From: JALHMI01 sp964598535
Lineage (GTDB): Bacteria; Planctomycetota; Planctomycetia; Pirellulales; PALSA-1355
Assembly: GCA_964598535.1 (NCBI GenBank)
Contig: CAZRCI010000002.1
Span: 124,001-188,000, forward strand
Length of the DNA: 64,000 bases
Direction: 5' to 3'
Position 1 is the first letter of the stretch; each line of letters begins with the position of its first letter. A program made the translations under genes and the position numbers. This document shows positions 42,827-51,025 of this stretch, piece by piece. The notes under the pieces were generated by a model. It made no database searches. It worked only from the letters and a program-made list of their open reading frames with translations, and was not told the DNA's origin.

Positions 42827-43777
42827 TTAGCTTAACGCTTTGAGCACGGCTTCGCGTGTTTTCTCAAATCCTGCTCGAGCCACATAGAACGCGTCTTGAT
42901 TCCAATATTCGCGATTGAATACCTCGAGCGAAAGCATGCCTCGAAAGCCCGTGTCCCGTAGCGTGCGAAACAGCAGGTCGAGCGGGGCAACTCCATCGCC
43001 CGGAAACATTCGGTGGGCATCCGTAATCTCGGAGCGGGGTGGTGCCGCCGGATAGTCATTGATGTGGAACACGTGCATCGCGGCGCCGTTCAGCAGTCGC
43101 AGATTTTCATAGGGCGTGCCGCCTTTGTAGAGATGGTATGAGTCGGCCAGGATGCAGGAGTCGGGATGATTGGCCGCCACGGCCACATAGCTTACATCGC
43201 TCAGCTTGCTCAAGAGTGGCGAAAATCCCCAGAGCTCGAGTTGCGGAATAACTCCCGATTGTTGGCCGACATCCAGCAGGGCGCGGTAACGCTCTGCGAT
43301 CGTCGGTAGGTCGGGGCGGTCGTCGTCACCGATTCCAGAGGCCGGAGCGGCAATGCGCGTGCCCCCGATCCGGGCCGTCAGGTCCATGACACGCTTTGCA
43401 TCTTCGAGGCCGGCCGCGCGCCGCGCGTCATCATTCACGATCCAAGGGGAAAAGCCAATGACACTCTCGACCGACAATCCGAGGTCGGCGATCCGCTTGC
43501 GCAAATCCGCCACTGAGCCGCCCGCCTGGGTATACTCCTCCAGCTCGGAGACCCAGGGCTCGACGCCTTTGAATCCCGCGCGGGCGACAATTTCAAGTTC
43601 TTCGACTAGCGAGAGTTTTTGGCCGCGAATGGTGCTGGTGTTGAAACAGTAGCCAAACGGTTCGGACGATTGACTTTTCTTGTCGGCTGCGGCGGCTGGC
43701 TGGCTCAGCAGCGTTCCGGCAGCCACGGCGGTGAGCGATTGGCTAAACATTTGGCGGCGGCTTGGCGTGTTGGACAT
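42827..43777 (-). CDS. Sugar phosphate isomerase/epimerase-like TIM-barrel protein
   Basis: The product is 316 residues from ATG 43777; the longer open frame lacks a better start. It has a Tat-like leader (SRRQMFSQSLTAVAAGTLL), then the xylose-isomerase-like barrel: LVEELEIVARAGFKGVEPW, IGFSPWIVNDDARRAAGLEDAK, PQLELWGFSPLLSKLSDV, ILADSYHLYKGG, MHVFHINDYPA, FRGMLSLEVFN. Conserved Glu/Asp/His/Glu placed on strand ends suggest a metal site. Export of a sugar epimerase-like protein is frequent in planctomycetes. Substrate unknown. Confidence 0.88.
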   Translation of the reverse strand: MSNTPSRRQMFSQSLTAVAAGTLLSQPAAAADKKSQSSEPFGYCFNTSTIRGQKLSLVEELEIVARAGFKGVEPWVSELEEYTQAGGSVADLRKRIADLGLSVESVIGFSPWIVNDDARRAAGLEDAKRVMDLTARIGGTRIAAPASGIGDDDRPDLPTIAERYRALLDVGQQSGVIPQLELWGFSPLLSKLSDVSYVAVAANHPDSCILADSYHLYKGGTPYENLRLLNGAAMHVFHINDYPAAPPRSEITDAHRMFPGDGVAPLDLLFRTLRDTGFRGMLSLEVFNREYWNQDAFYVARAGFEKTREAVLKALS

Positions 43778-43970
43778 AGCGTGATTTTCTAGTCGCGGCG
43801 GATCGTGGGAGGCTGTCATCTCAATAGGACTATAGTTTAGCTCCCTCCGGGAGCGGTGTGGGATCGAGATACGTATTTGTACAACGCATCGCGGATCAGT
43901 TGCGAGCGGGCGTCTGAAATTGATAATACGTGCAGAGTTGTCGACGGAAAACCTGTCTTGTGCATTGCCC

Positions 43971-45155
43971 ATGTTCGACCAACTAAACAGCTACGATTTT
44001 CTTGCCCCGTCGCGAATTGCGTATGGCTGGGGACGTTGGCGCGAGGTTGGGCCCCTGGCGGCTGCGGTTGGCAGCCGCGCTTGGATCGTTTCCGGCTCGC
44101 GCTCGCTCGAATCAGCGGGGATCGTGGCCGAGTTGCATGACGTATTACGCGAGCATCGCGTTGAGCCCCGGTCGCTTGCCATCGCCGAGGGAGAACCGAC
44201 CGTACCGGTGGTCGATGCGGCCGCGGCGCGACTGCGAGCGTTGGGTGTGCAGGCGAGCGACATGATTGTCGCGATCGGTGGCGGCTCGGCAATCGATCTG
44301 GGCAAAGCGCTCGCGGCGTTGGCGACCAATACGCAAGGCGGCTCGGTGCGGGATTATCTGGAAGGCGTAGGAACAGGGCTGTCGCTCGTCGCGGCGCCGC
44401 TTCCCGTGGTGGCGATTCCTACGACCTCGGGCACCGGTAGTGAGGCGACGAAGAATGCCGTGATCTCGGTCGAAAATCCTGGCGTGAAGAAAAGTCTGCG
44501 TGCCGACGGTCTGATGCCGCGGCTGGTAATTGTCGATCCGCAGTTAACGTGTTCGCTGCCGCCACGAGTGACGGCCTATACCGGGATGGATGCGATCACT
44601 CAATTGATCGAGAGCTACGTTTCACGCCGCGTGAAGCCCATTCCACAGGCGCTGGCGCTTCAGGGGCTGCGACTGGCATTGCCGGCCATTGTCGAAGCAG
44701 TCGAGCGGGGCGAGTCACGCCCGGCGCGTGAAGCGATGGCTCATGCCGCGCTGCTCTCGGGCATGTCGCTTGCCAATTCTGGTTTGGGGCTCGCTCATGG
44801 CGTGGCGGCTGCCCTGGGTGTTCATTGTGGGCTGTCTCACGGCTTGGCGTGCGCGGTGATGTTGCCCGTTGCGTTGCAAGCGAATCGCCAAGTCGCCGAG
44901 AGCCGACTGGCCCAGTTGGCCCGAGCGGCACATGTGTCGGATGATGCGGACGACGCGCGAGCCGCTGACGCCTTGTTGGTAGAGATTGATCGTCTATGTC
45001 GCCGACTTGGCATTCCGAAACGCTTTGGTGACCTGGGCGTGCGCGCCGATCAGGTTCCCGTTCTGGTTCGTGATTCGCGAGGCAACAGTATGGACGGCAA
45101 TCCGCGCACGATCGACGATGCCGAGTTGACGCGGCTGATCGAGGAGCGGCTATGA
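43971..45155 (+). CDS. Iron-containing alcohol dehydrogenase
   Basis: The product is 394 residues from ATG 43971. Motifs: FLAPSRIAYGWG start, GGGSAIDLGKA (NAD(P) site), IPTTSGTGSEAT, GMDAITQLIESYVSR, GLGLAHGVAAALG, HCGLSHGLACAVMLP. The metal ligands are Asp in GMDAIT and two His in AHGV and SHGL. The usual fourth ligand His (DxxxH) is Gln (DAITQ), as in a known subset of this family. Its stop overlaps the ATG of the kinase gene (ATGA), so the pair is one operon. Substrate unknown. Confidence 0.92.
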   Translation: MFDQLNSYDFLAPSRIAYGWGRWREVGPLAAAVGSRAWIVSGSRSLESAGIVAELHDVLREHRVEPRSLAIAEGEPTVPVVDAAAARLRALGVQASDMIVAIGGGSAIDLGKALAALATNTQGGSVRDYLEGVGTGLSLVAAPLPVVAIPTTSGTGSEATKNAVISVENPGVKKSLRADGLMPRLVIVDPQLTCSLPPRVTAYTGMDAITQLIESYVSRRVKPIPQALALQGLRLALPAIVEAVERGESRPAREAMAHAALLSGMSLANSGLGLAHGVAAALGVHCGLSHGLACAVMLPVALQANRQVAESRLAQLARAAHVSDDADDARAADALLVEIDRLCRRLGIPKRFGDLGVRADQVPVLVRDSRGNSMDGNPRTIDDAELTRLIEERL

Positions 45156-46072
45156 TTCTCGTCGCCGGACTTTCTCCCGCCTGGCAACAGATCATGAGGT
45201 TTGACGCCTTGTGCTTGGGAGAGGTCAACCGCGCCCGCGAAGTGAGCTGGTGCGCATCGGGAAAAGCCGTCAACGTCGCCTGGGGGCTGCATGCGCTGGG
45301 AGCCGACGTGCACCTCGTTTCGACCGTGGGGGGGCATATCGGTCGCGCGTTGCGGGCGGATGTCGAATATCAGGGGATTCAGGGGCATTGGATCGAAACC
45401 AACTCGCCGACGCGTGTCTGTACGACCATTCTCGATGTCGCGAAAATGGGGATCACTGAGCTTGTGGAGAATGCGCCTGAGGTGGCCGCGGCGGAGTTGA
45501 AGGCGTTCGAAGACGCATACTTCGCGGTTGTGCGCCGGGCGGAGCTTGCGGTGTTGACGGGCTCGCTGCCGGCGGGAGCCCCGGCGAGCTTTTATAAGGG
45601 CCTGCTGGAACGGACCCCCTGCCCTGCCTTGCTCGATTTCCGCGGACCCGAGTTGTGGGAAGCCCTGCCTTATCGGCCGCTGCTAGTAAAACCAAATCGC
45701 GACGAACTAGGGCTTACCGTCGGTAGGCACTTGGCGGATGAGGCGGATGTGGTAGCCGCTATCGAAGAGTTGCACGAACGCGGAGCGCAATGGGTTGCGA
45801 TTACCGATGGTGCGCGGCCAATGCTGGTGAGCGGCCCGCAAACGCGGCTGAAAGTGACTCCGCCCAGGGTGATGGTCGCGAATCCGATCGCTGCCGGAGA
45901 TTGCCTGGCGGCGGGAATTGCCTGGGCGATCACTGCCGCAAAGCCCGTAGAGCAGGCCTTGCGGCTGGGCGTCGCGGCCGCGGCCATGAACGTAACGCAA
46001 TGGCTGCCCGCTCGGCTCGAAGCCGCCGCGGTCGAGGAACTTGCCAAGACGGTTCAGATTCAGCATCTATAA
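45152..46072 (+). CDS. PfkB-family sugar kinase (1-phosphofructokinase/tagatose-6-P kinase branch)
   Basis: The product is 306 residues. Marks: MILVAGLSPAWQQIMRF, CASGKAVNVAWGLHALG (signature 1 with Ala-Ser instead of Gly-Gly), LVSTVGGHIG, LLVKPNRDELGLTVG, and NPIAAGDCLAAGIAWA (signature 2; the Asp of the GAGD-like box is the catalytic base). The NPNRDE-like segment favours the hexose-phosphate branch. Overlap with the Fe-ADH gene implies a shared pathway, perhaps reduction of a sugar followed by phosphorylation, which is inference. Confidence 0.9.
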   Translation: MILVAGLSPAWQQIMRFDALCLGEVNRAREVSWCASGKAVNVAWGLHALGADVHLVSTVGGHIGRALRADVEYQGIQGHWIETNSPTRVCTTILDVAKMGITELVENAPEVAAAELKAFEDAYFAVVRRAELAVLTGSLPAGAPASFYKGLLERTPCPALLDFRGPELWEALPYRPLLVKPNRDELGLTVGRHLADEADVVAAIEELHERGAQWVAITDGARPMLVSGPQTRLKVTPPRVMVANPIAAGDCLAAGIAWAITAAKPVEQALRLGVAAAAMNVTQWLPARLEAAAVEELAKTVQIQHL

Positions 46073-46144
46073 TGGATAAGCGAATGGTTCGCGGCGACCG
46101 TGGCGAACGCGGCGCGCGAGCGGCTTATCCCGAAAGTCCTCGAC

Positions 46145-48079
46145 ATGACCGACTTGCCACAGCGCACGCGCGAACAATCGATCGATCACATCGCCACGGC
46201 GCAACTTAGCGGCGACGAGGCGCGCGCGTTGTTGAACCACATCTCCTCCGGGGTCATCAAGGTCTCGCGCGAGGGAAATATCACGTTCTTCAATGCCCAG
46301 GCCCGCTGGCTTCTTGAAATCCATCGGATCGAGCTTGATGACAATTCGCTGCATGCGTGGGAAAAGTACACCATTTGGCCGGACGGAAGCCCATGTCGAT
46401 TTGACGACTATCCGGCCATCAGGTGTCTTCGGACGGGCAAGCCGCAGACCGCCGACGTGATGGGGATTCGCTTGAGCATTGACCGCGTGTTGTGGCTGCG
46501 AGTGACCGCCGAGCCGATTCTCGATCCGCGTACCGGCGAAGCCGAAGCCGCCGTGGTAACGCTTTTCGAAAGCCAGCATCCGCAGCACGTCGAGGCCGCC
46601 CTGCGTCACAGCGAAGAGCGCTATCGGCGACTGGTCGATCACGCGCCCGATGCGATCATCGTTCATTCCCAGGGAAGAATCTTGTACTTGAATGAAGCGG
46701 CGATTCGCCTTTGGGCGGGCCGGTCGAGAGAAGACTTCATCGGGCAAAACGTGTTGGATATCATTCATCCGGCGGACCGCCAAGAGGCGAGCGACCGGAT
46801 GGCCGTGGCGATGAGCGGCAAAGTGACTCCGATGATCGTACAGCGGCATCGGCGGCTCGACGGCAAGGTGATCTATGTCGAAGTAACTGGAAACTCGTGT
46901 GTCTTTAACGATCTTCCCAGTGTCCAGGTCGTGTTTCGAGATGTAACCAAGAGGCGAAGGACCGAACGTCTCGTCCGCCGTCAGCGCGAGATCCTACGCG
47001 TTTTTTTCCAACGGATTCCAGTGATCGTGGGCATCTTCGACGCCGACGGAAATACCAAGGCGGTCAATCGAGAATGGAAACGGGTCATTGGTTGGGGCGC
47101 GGAGTACACGATGGCCGAGTTGGCCTCGTTTCTCTATCCCGATCCGGCCGATCGCGAACACGCGATCGACCACATGCTCAAGGCCGCGCCCGGTTGGGAG
47201 TTGTTTCATGTGCAGGTCTGCGATGGCGGTAGGAGAGATTTGGTCTGGGCGAATATCAAGCTTTCGAGCGGCGATCTGATTGGAATGGCGCTCGATGTTA
47301 CCGAGCAGCGAGCCGCCCAAGCTCAACTGCTAAACACCAAGGAGCAACTGGAAGAACGCGTTCGGCAACGGACCGACGAGCTTACTCGCACCAACGAGCA
47401 ACTGCGGCAGCGGCAGCGGTTCTTGGAGCGAACGCTGGCCATGCAAGAGCGAGAACGCAAGCTCGTGGCGTACGAAATTCACGACACGATCTTGCAGGAA
47501 GTGATCGGTGCGCTGATGTACGCCGACACGCTTTATGAACTATACGAAATCGACACGGTCGATCCGGTTGTCCGTCAGCAGCAGCTTCTGCAGATTCGGC
47601 AGATACTGCGGCGCTGCATCGAGGAAGCTCGCCAGATGATCAGCGGATTGCGGCCGCCCATTATCGATGAGCAAGGCGTGGCCGGAGCGGTCGATTATCT
47701 GGTCAGTGATCTGAATGCGCGGGGAATGAACGTCCGGTTTCACCATGAGCTGGAGAGCAACCGATTGGACGCGGATTTGGAAACCACGATCTTCCGGATC
47801 GTGCAAGAAGCCCTCACAAATGTAGAACGGCACAGCCAGTCGAGGTCTGCCGAGGTGAGCATGGTTCAGCGTGGGAATCGAATCCAACTGGTCGTTCGCG
47901 ATAGCGGCATCGGTTTCAATCCGGGCAAGGTCGACGAAGGGCATTTTGGCCTCGAAGGCATTTGTGAACGGGCCAAATTGTTGGGGGGTGAAGCCAAGAT
48001 CGACAGCGTCCCGGGACAGGGCACCACGGTCCTGGTTGAATTACCAGTCGAGCTCCGCCGGCAAAAAGATTTTCAATAA
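46145..48079 (+). CDS. PAS-domain sensor histidine kinase (NarX-type, HisKA_3)
   Basis: The product is 644 residues from ATG 46145 (GTG 46100 also in frame). Three PAS-like sensor regions are seen (about 30-140, 155-275, 290-395), for example YRRLVDHAPDAIIVHSQGRI and VIVGIFDADGNTKAVNREW. A coiled stretch (LEERVRQRTDELTRTNEQL) leads to the dimerisation helix with phospho-His in LVAYEIHDTILQEVIGAL, then HATPase: VQEALTNVERHSQS (N box), VRDSGIGFNPG and GHFGLEGICERAK (G boxes). No membrane segment, so it is cytoplasmic. No response regulator gene is next to it. It starts 72 bases after the kinase gene. Confidence 0.92.
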   Translation: MTDLPQRTREQSIDHIATAQLSGDEARALLNHISSGVIKVSREGNITFFNAQARWLLEIHRIELDDNSLHAWEKYTIWPDGSPCRFDDYPAIRCLRTGKPQTADVMGIRLSIDRVLWLRVTAEPILDPRTGEAEAAVVTLFESQHPQHVEAALRHSEERYRRLVDHAPDAIIVHSQGRILYLNEAAIRLWAGRSREDFIGQNVLDIIHPADRQEASDRMAVAMSGKVTPMIVQRHRRLDGKVIYVEVTGNSCVFNDLPSVQVVFRDVTKRRRTERLVRRQREILRVFFQRIPVIVGIFDADGNTKAVNREWKRVIGWGAEYTMAELASFLYPDPADREHAIDHMLKAAPGWELFHVQVCDGGRRDLVWANIKLSSGDLIGMALDVTEQRAAQAQLLNTKEQLEERVRQRTDELTRTNEQLRQRQRFLERTLAMQERERKLVAYEIHDTILQEVIGALMYADTLYELYEIDTVDPVVRQQQLLQIRQILRRCIEEARQMISGLRPPIIDEQGVAGAVDYLVSDLNARGMNVRFHHELESNRLDADLETTIFRIVQEALTNVERHSQSRSAEVSMVQRGNRIQLVVRDSGIGFNPGKVDEGHFGLEGICERAKLLGGEAKIDSVPGQGTTVLVELPVELRRQKDFQ

Positions 48080-48196
48080 ATCAGCCCGAAAATCCGCGCG
48101 AAACCCGAGGGATTCTTGCATTTTCTTGCTTCGCTTTTGGGGGACAGATAAAGTAAGAGTTAGGTAGTTGGCGGTGTGTGTGTTGGGAGGTTTGCA

Positions 48197-48661
48197 ATGT
48201 ACGTCTTACGATGGCTACTCTTCGCGGTGGTGCTGCCGCTGGTGGTCCTTGCAACCGGCGCGCGTTCGTCCGTCGCTCAAACTGCTCCCGCCGCGCCAAC
48301 CTCGCGCCCTGCTCGGGGACCAAACGCGGGCATCACCAATGAGCAACTCCAGCAATTGGCGTGGCTTCGGTTTCTGCAAGGCCGCTCCGGGGGCGGGGTG
48401 AGGCGCGGAGTACCGCAGTTCGTTCCGTTCGGCAATAATCAGATGCCGTTCGGATATCCGATGGCGACAGGCGGCGTGGCTCCCATTCAGGGACAGAACG
48501 GCGCCGCGCAGAACAGCGACGACGACATGAAATCGTCTGAGCGTCGCACCGAGGCTCAAGCCGCGCGAGAAGAGCGCAAGCGCAAAACTCAAGAACGCGC
48601 CGAGAAGCGCAAGGCCGAACTTGCCGAACGCCGCGCGAAGGCTGCCGCGAATAAGAATTGA
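48197..48661 (+). CDS. Small secreted protein with charged coiled tail
   Basis: The product is 154 residues from ATG 48197, which has GGGAGG seven bases upstream. The signal peptide (LLFAVVLPLVVLATGARSSVA) is followed by a Pro/Ala/Arg linker, a Gly-rich middle (RSGGGVRRGVPQFVPFGNNQ) and a highly charged helix-forming end (AAREERKRKTQERAEKRKAE). Not recognised. It ends inside an 18-bp tandem duplication and faces the aldehyde dehydrogenase gene. Confidence 0.7.
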   Translation: MYVLRWLLFAVVLPLVVLATGARSSVAQTAPAAPTSRPARGPNAGITNEQLQQLAWLRFLQGRSGGGVRRGVPQFVPFGNNQMPFGYPMATGGVAPIQGQNGAAQNSDDDMKSSERRTEAQAAREERKRKTQERAEKRKAELAERRAKAAANKN

Positions 48662-48688
48662 GCAGGCTACAAGAATTGAGCAGGCTAC
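48653..48688. repeat. 18-bp perfect tandem duplication at facing gene ends
   Basis: AAGAATTGAGCAGGCTAC occurs twice in a row (48653-48670 and 48671-48688). The first copy holds the TGA stop of the plus-strand gene, the second the TAG stop of the minus-strand gene. Confidence 0.98.
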
Positions 48689-50277
48689 GTTGCTGCCCGC
48701 CGCATGACGTCTGTTTGGGTCCAGACGCCGTCGACGAAACGCCATAGGCCGCGAGGATTGCTATCCTTCAGCACCGCCGGCAAGCGGTTTTCCCGCACGT
48801 TGTCATAACAAGCAAGCATCGTGAATCGCCGTAGCGCAGCCGGGATTCCCACGGCCGTAAAGCCAGGGTGGCCGGTCGATGGGTACGGACCGCCATGGTT
48901 CATCGCGGGGCTTACTGCGACGCCGGTTGGCATTTTGTCGTTGAGAAGCCTGCCAACCTTGGCACGTAAAACCGGTTCAAGATGTTCGTACATCGTATCG
49001 TCTTGGCCGTCTGTATCCGAGTAAATACAACCGGTGAGATTTCCCTCGAGAGATTCTAGAATCTGTGAGATCTCGTCCCGAGTTTGGGCAATGATGAGTA
49101 ACGAGGCGTTGCCAAAGGCTTCGAGCTGGCAGGCCGCTGGAGCGGCAAGAAATTGCTCGCCGGTGACGCTCAGCAGGGTATTGGAAAAGCTGTAGCCAAC
49201 GCCACCGCTGACGCGACCGCCAGTCAACAGCTTTGCTCCTGTGGCCTGAAGCGCTTGAACGCTCGACTCCAAGGCTTGGGCGACCCCGTGGGACAAGAGG
49301 GTTCCCACGGCCGCTGTGCGAAAACGTTCGACGAGTTGGTTCACGAATAGCTCGGTCGATGCTCCTGCAAGCAGGATCACAAGTCCCGGGTTCGTGCAGA
49401 ATTGGCCGGTGCCCATCAGGCAACTGCCGGCGAATTCTTCGGCAATCGCCGGGCCGCGCGATTCGAGCGCGGCCGGCAAAATCAGCACAGGATTGCTGCT
49501 CGAAAGCTCCAGGTAGATCAGCTTGCCGGCGGCATCGGCGGCCGCTTTCAATTTCAGGCCTGCCTGTCGACTGCCCGTGTAGCCAGTCGCGCCGATGCGC
49601 GGATCCGCGACGGCGCGAGCGCCGTCCTCGTGGCTGGTACGATACAACAGTTGCACCGCGCCCGCTGGCATCCCGGTCACTTGTGCCGCATTATGGGCGC
49701 ACATGCCGAGCAGTCTGCTGGTGCCGGGGTGCGAGGTGTTGGCCTTGGCGATTACGGGGCAGCCGGTGGCGATCGCGGCCGCGAAGTCCCCGCCGCCAAT
49801 ACTATTGAAGGCAAACGGAAAATTATTGGGTCCGAACACGAGCACGGGACCAAGCGGAGCGTGGCACGAACGAATGTTGAGTTGGGTATCGATGGTCGGC
49901 AAACGCCAACTTTCCTCCCGCGCTGCGCAGGCGGCCACCCGAAGCTGGTTCACGGTGCGAGGGAGTTCGATCTCCATCAGCCGCGGTTGGCGGGCGAGCG
50001 CTGTTTCGGCGTGTGCCATCGTAACGAGTATTTCGCGATCGCGCTCGATATATTCGGCAAACCGTTCCAGGAAAGAGGCAATCTTGTCTGGCGGCGTGGT
50101 GCGTAATTCGGCCGCGGCACGGGTTGCCGCGTCGAGGGCATCGCTGATTTCTTCCCAGACGCTGACGGGGTATGTGTCTTCAAGAGGCGTTTTCGTAGCC
50201 GGGTTCTCGGCCTGAAAAGAATGGCTCGATTTCGAGGTTCGCCAGGTGCCGCCGATAAGTACGGGTTGCGTCGTCAC
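48685..50277 (-). CDS. Aldehyde dehydrogenase, alpha-ketoglutaric semialdehyde dehydrogenase type
   Basis: The product is 530 residues, as usual for this long ALDH branch. Motifs: PLGPVLVFGPNNFPFAFNS, GGGDFAAAIATGCPVIAKAN, GATGYTGSRQAGLKL, YLELSSSNPVLILP, GSCLMGTGQFCTNPGLVI (catalytic Cys), YPSTGHPGFTAVGIPAALRRF. The GDFAAA/NTSHPGTS pattern is that of KGSADH, which oxidises 2,5-dioxopentanoate to 2-oxoglutarate at the end of non-phosphorylated pentose and uronate routes. It starts about 120 bases from the divergent membrane gene. Confidence 0.9.
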   Translation of the reverse strand: MTTQPVLIGGTWRTSKSSHSFQAENPATKTPLEDTYPVSVWEEISDALDAATRAAAELRTTPPDKIASFLERFAEYIERDREILVTMAHAETALARQPRLMEIELPRTVNQLRVAACAAREESWRLPTIDTQLNIRSCHAPLGPVLVFGPNNFPFAFNSIGGGDFAAAIATGCPVIAKANTSHPGTSRLLGMCAHNAAQVTGMPAGAVQLLYRTSHEDGARAVADPRIGATGYTGSRQAGLKLKAAADAAGKLIYLELSSSNPVLILPAALESRGPAIAEEFAGSCLMGTGQFCTNPGLVILLAGASTELFVNQLVERFRTAAVGTLLSHGVAQALESSVQALQATGAKLLTGGRVSGGVGYSFSNTLLSVTGEQFLAAPAACQLEAFGNASLLIIAQTRDEISQILESLEGNLTGCIYSDTDGQDDTMYEHLEPVLRAKVGRLLNDKMPTGVAVSPAMNHGGPYPSTGHPGFTAVGIPAALRRFTMLACYDNVRENRLPAVLKDSNPRGLWRFVDGVWTQTDVMRRAAT

Positions 50278-50397
50278 GGGATGTCTTCCAGGATTAAGTA
50301 CGGTGAAATGTCAATTGTGACGCATCCTTTGGCGGCGGCAACTGTTCTCGCGTAGGTCACGCCAAGAAAGACTGGACAAGGCGGAGTCACGCTGACC

Positions 50398-50841
50398 GTG
50401 CAGATCCTGGAAACGATCTTGAATTGGTTTCAGCACCACGCGGGCCTAACAGGGACCCTGCTCGTGGTATCCATGTTGTTGTTGGTGGGGAGCCTCTGGC
50501 TGGGGCACTACTATCTCACCACGATCCCGCACGATTATTTCGTTCGTGCTCATGTTCCGTTCGAAGGACTACGGATCCGCAGCCCGGCGCTTTGGTGGTC
50601 GGTTATGATTGGGAAGAACCTTCTGGGGATCTTCTTCATTCTCGCCGGCCTGGTGATGCTTTTCACGCCGGGACAAGGTTTGCTTACGTTTGTGATGGGC
50701 CTGACGCTGACGAACTTTCCGGGAAAGCAGCGTTTGGAGCGGGCGATTATGAGCCGGCCCGTGATTCGCAAAACGGTCAATCGCATGCGCGCGCGGGCGA
50801 ACCGGCCGCCACTCATGCTGACACCTTCTGACGAGTTTTGA
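50398..50841 (+). CDS. PGPGW-type transmembrane protein
   Basis: The product is 147 residues from a GTG start. TM helices: LTGTLLVVSMLLLVGSLWL (about 17-35) and WWSVMIGKNLLGIFFILAGL running into VMLFTPGQGLLTFVMGLTL (about 65-105). A basic tail follows (KQRLERAIMSRPVIRKTVNRM). The TPGQG turn corresponds to the PGPGW family signature in degenerate form. Function unknown. Confidence 0.8.
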   Translation: MQILETILNWFQHHAGLTGTLLVVSMLLLVGSLWLGHYYLTTIPHDYFVRAHVPFEGLRIRSPALWWSVMIGKNLLGIFFILAGLVMLFTPGQGLLTFVMGLTLTNFPGKQRLERAIMSRPVIRKTVNRMRARANRPPLMLTPSDEF

Positions 50842-51025
50842 TCGCTGCTCACGGAGGAATGATGGCCTGCGGCAGCTAGGCAATTGCCAAAGATTCTGCT
50901 AACATATTTACGAAGTTTGATGTTTCGCGCGCTGCGCGCTATGGAGATTTTGCCGTGCGAAACCTCGTTGAGACTTTCAGATTCTTGCGACGCATCTTCC
51001 GTCGATTGCCTTGGAGTGCCCGGCG

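Noticed and set aside
43840..43854. GCTCCC-TCC-GGGAGC hairpin between divergent genes
   Set aside because: Short stem in GC-rich DNA without a T-run; likely chance.
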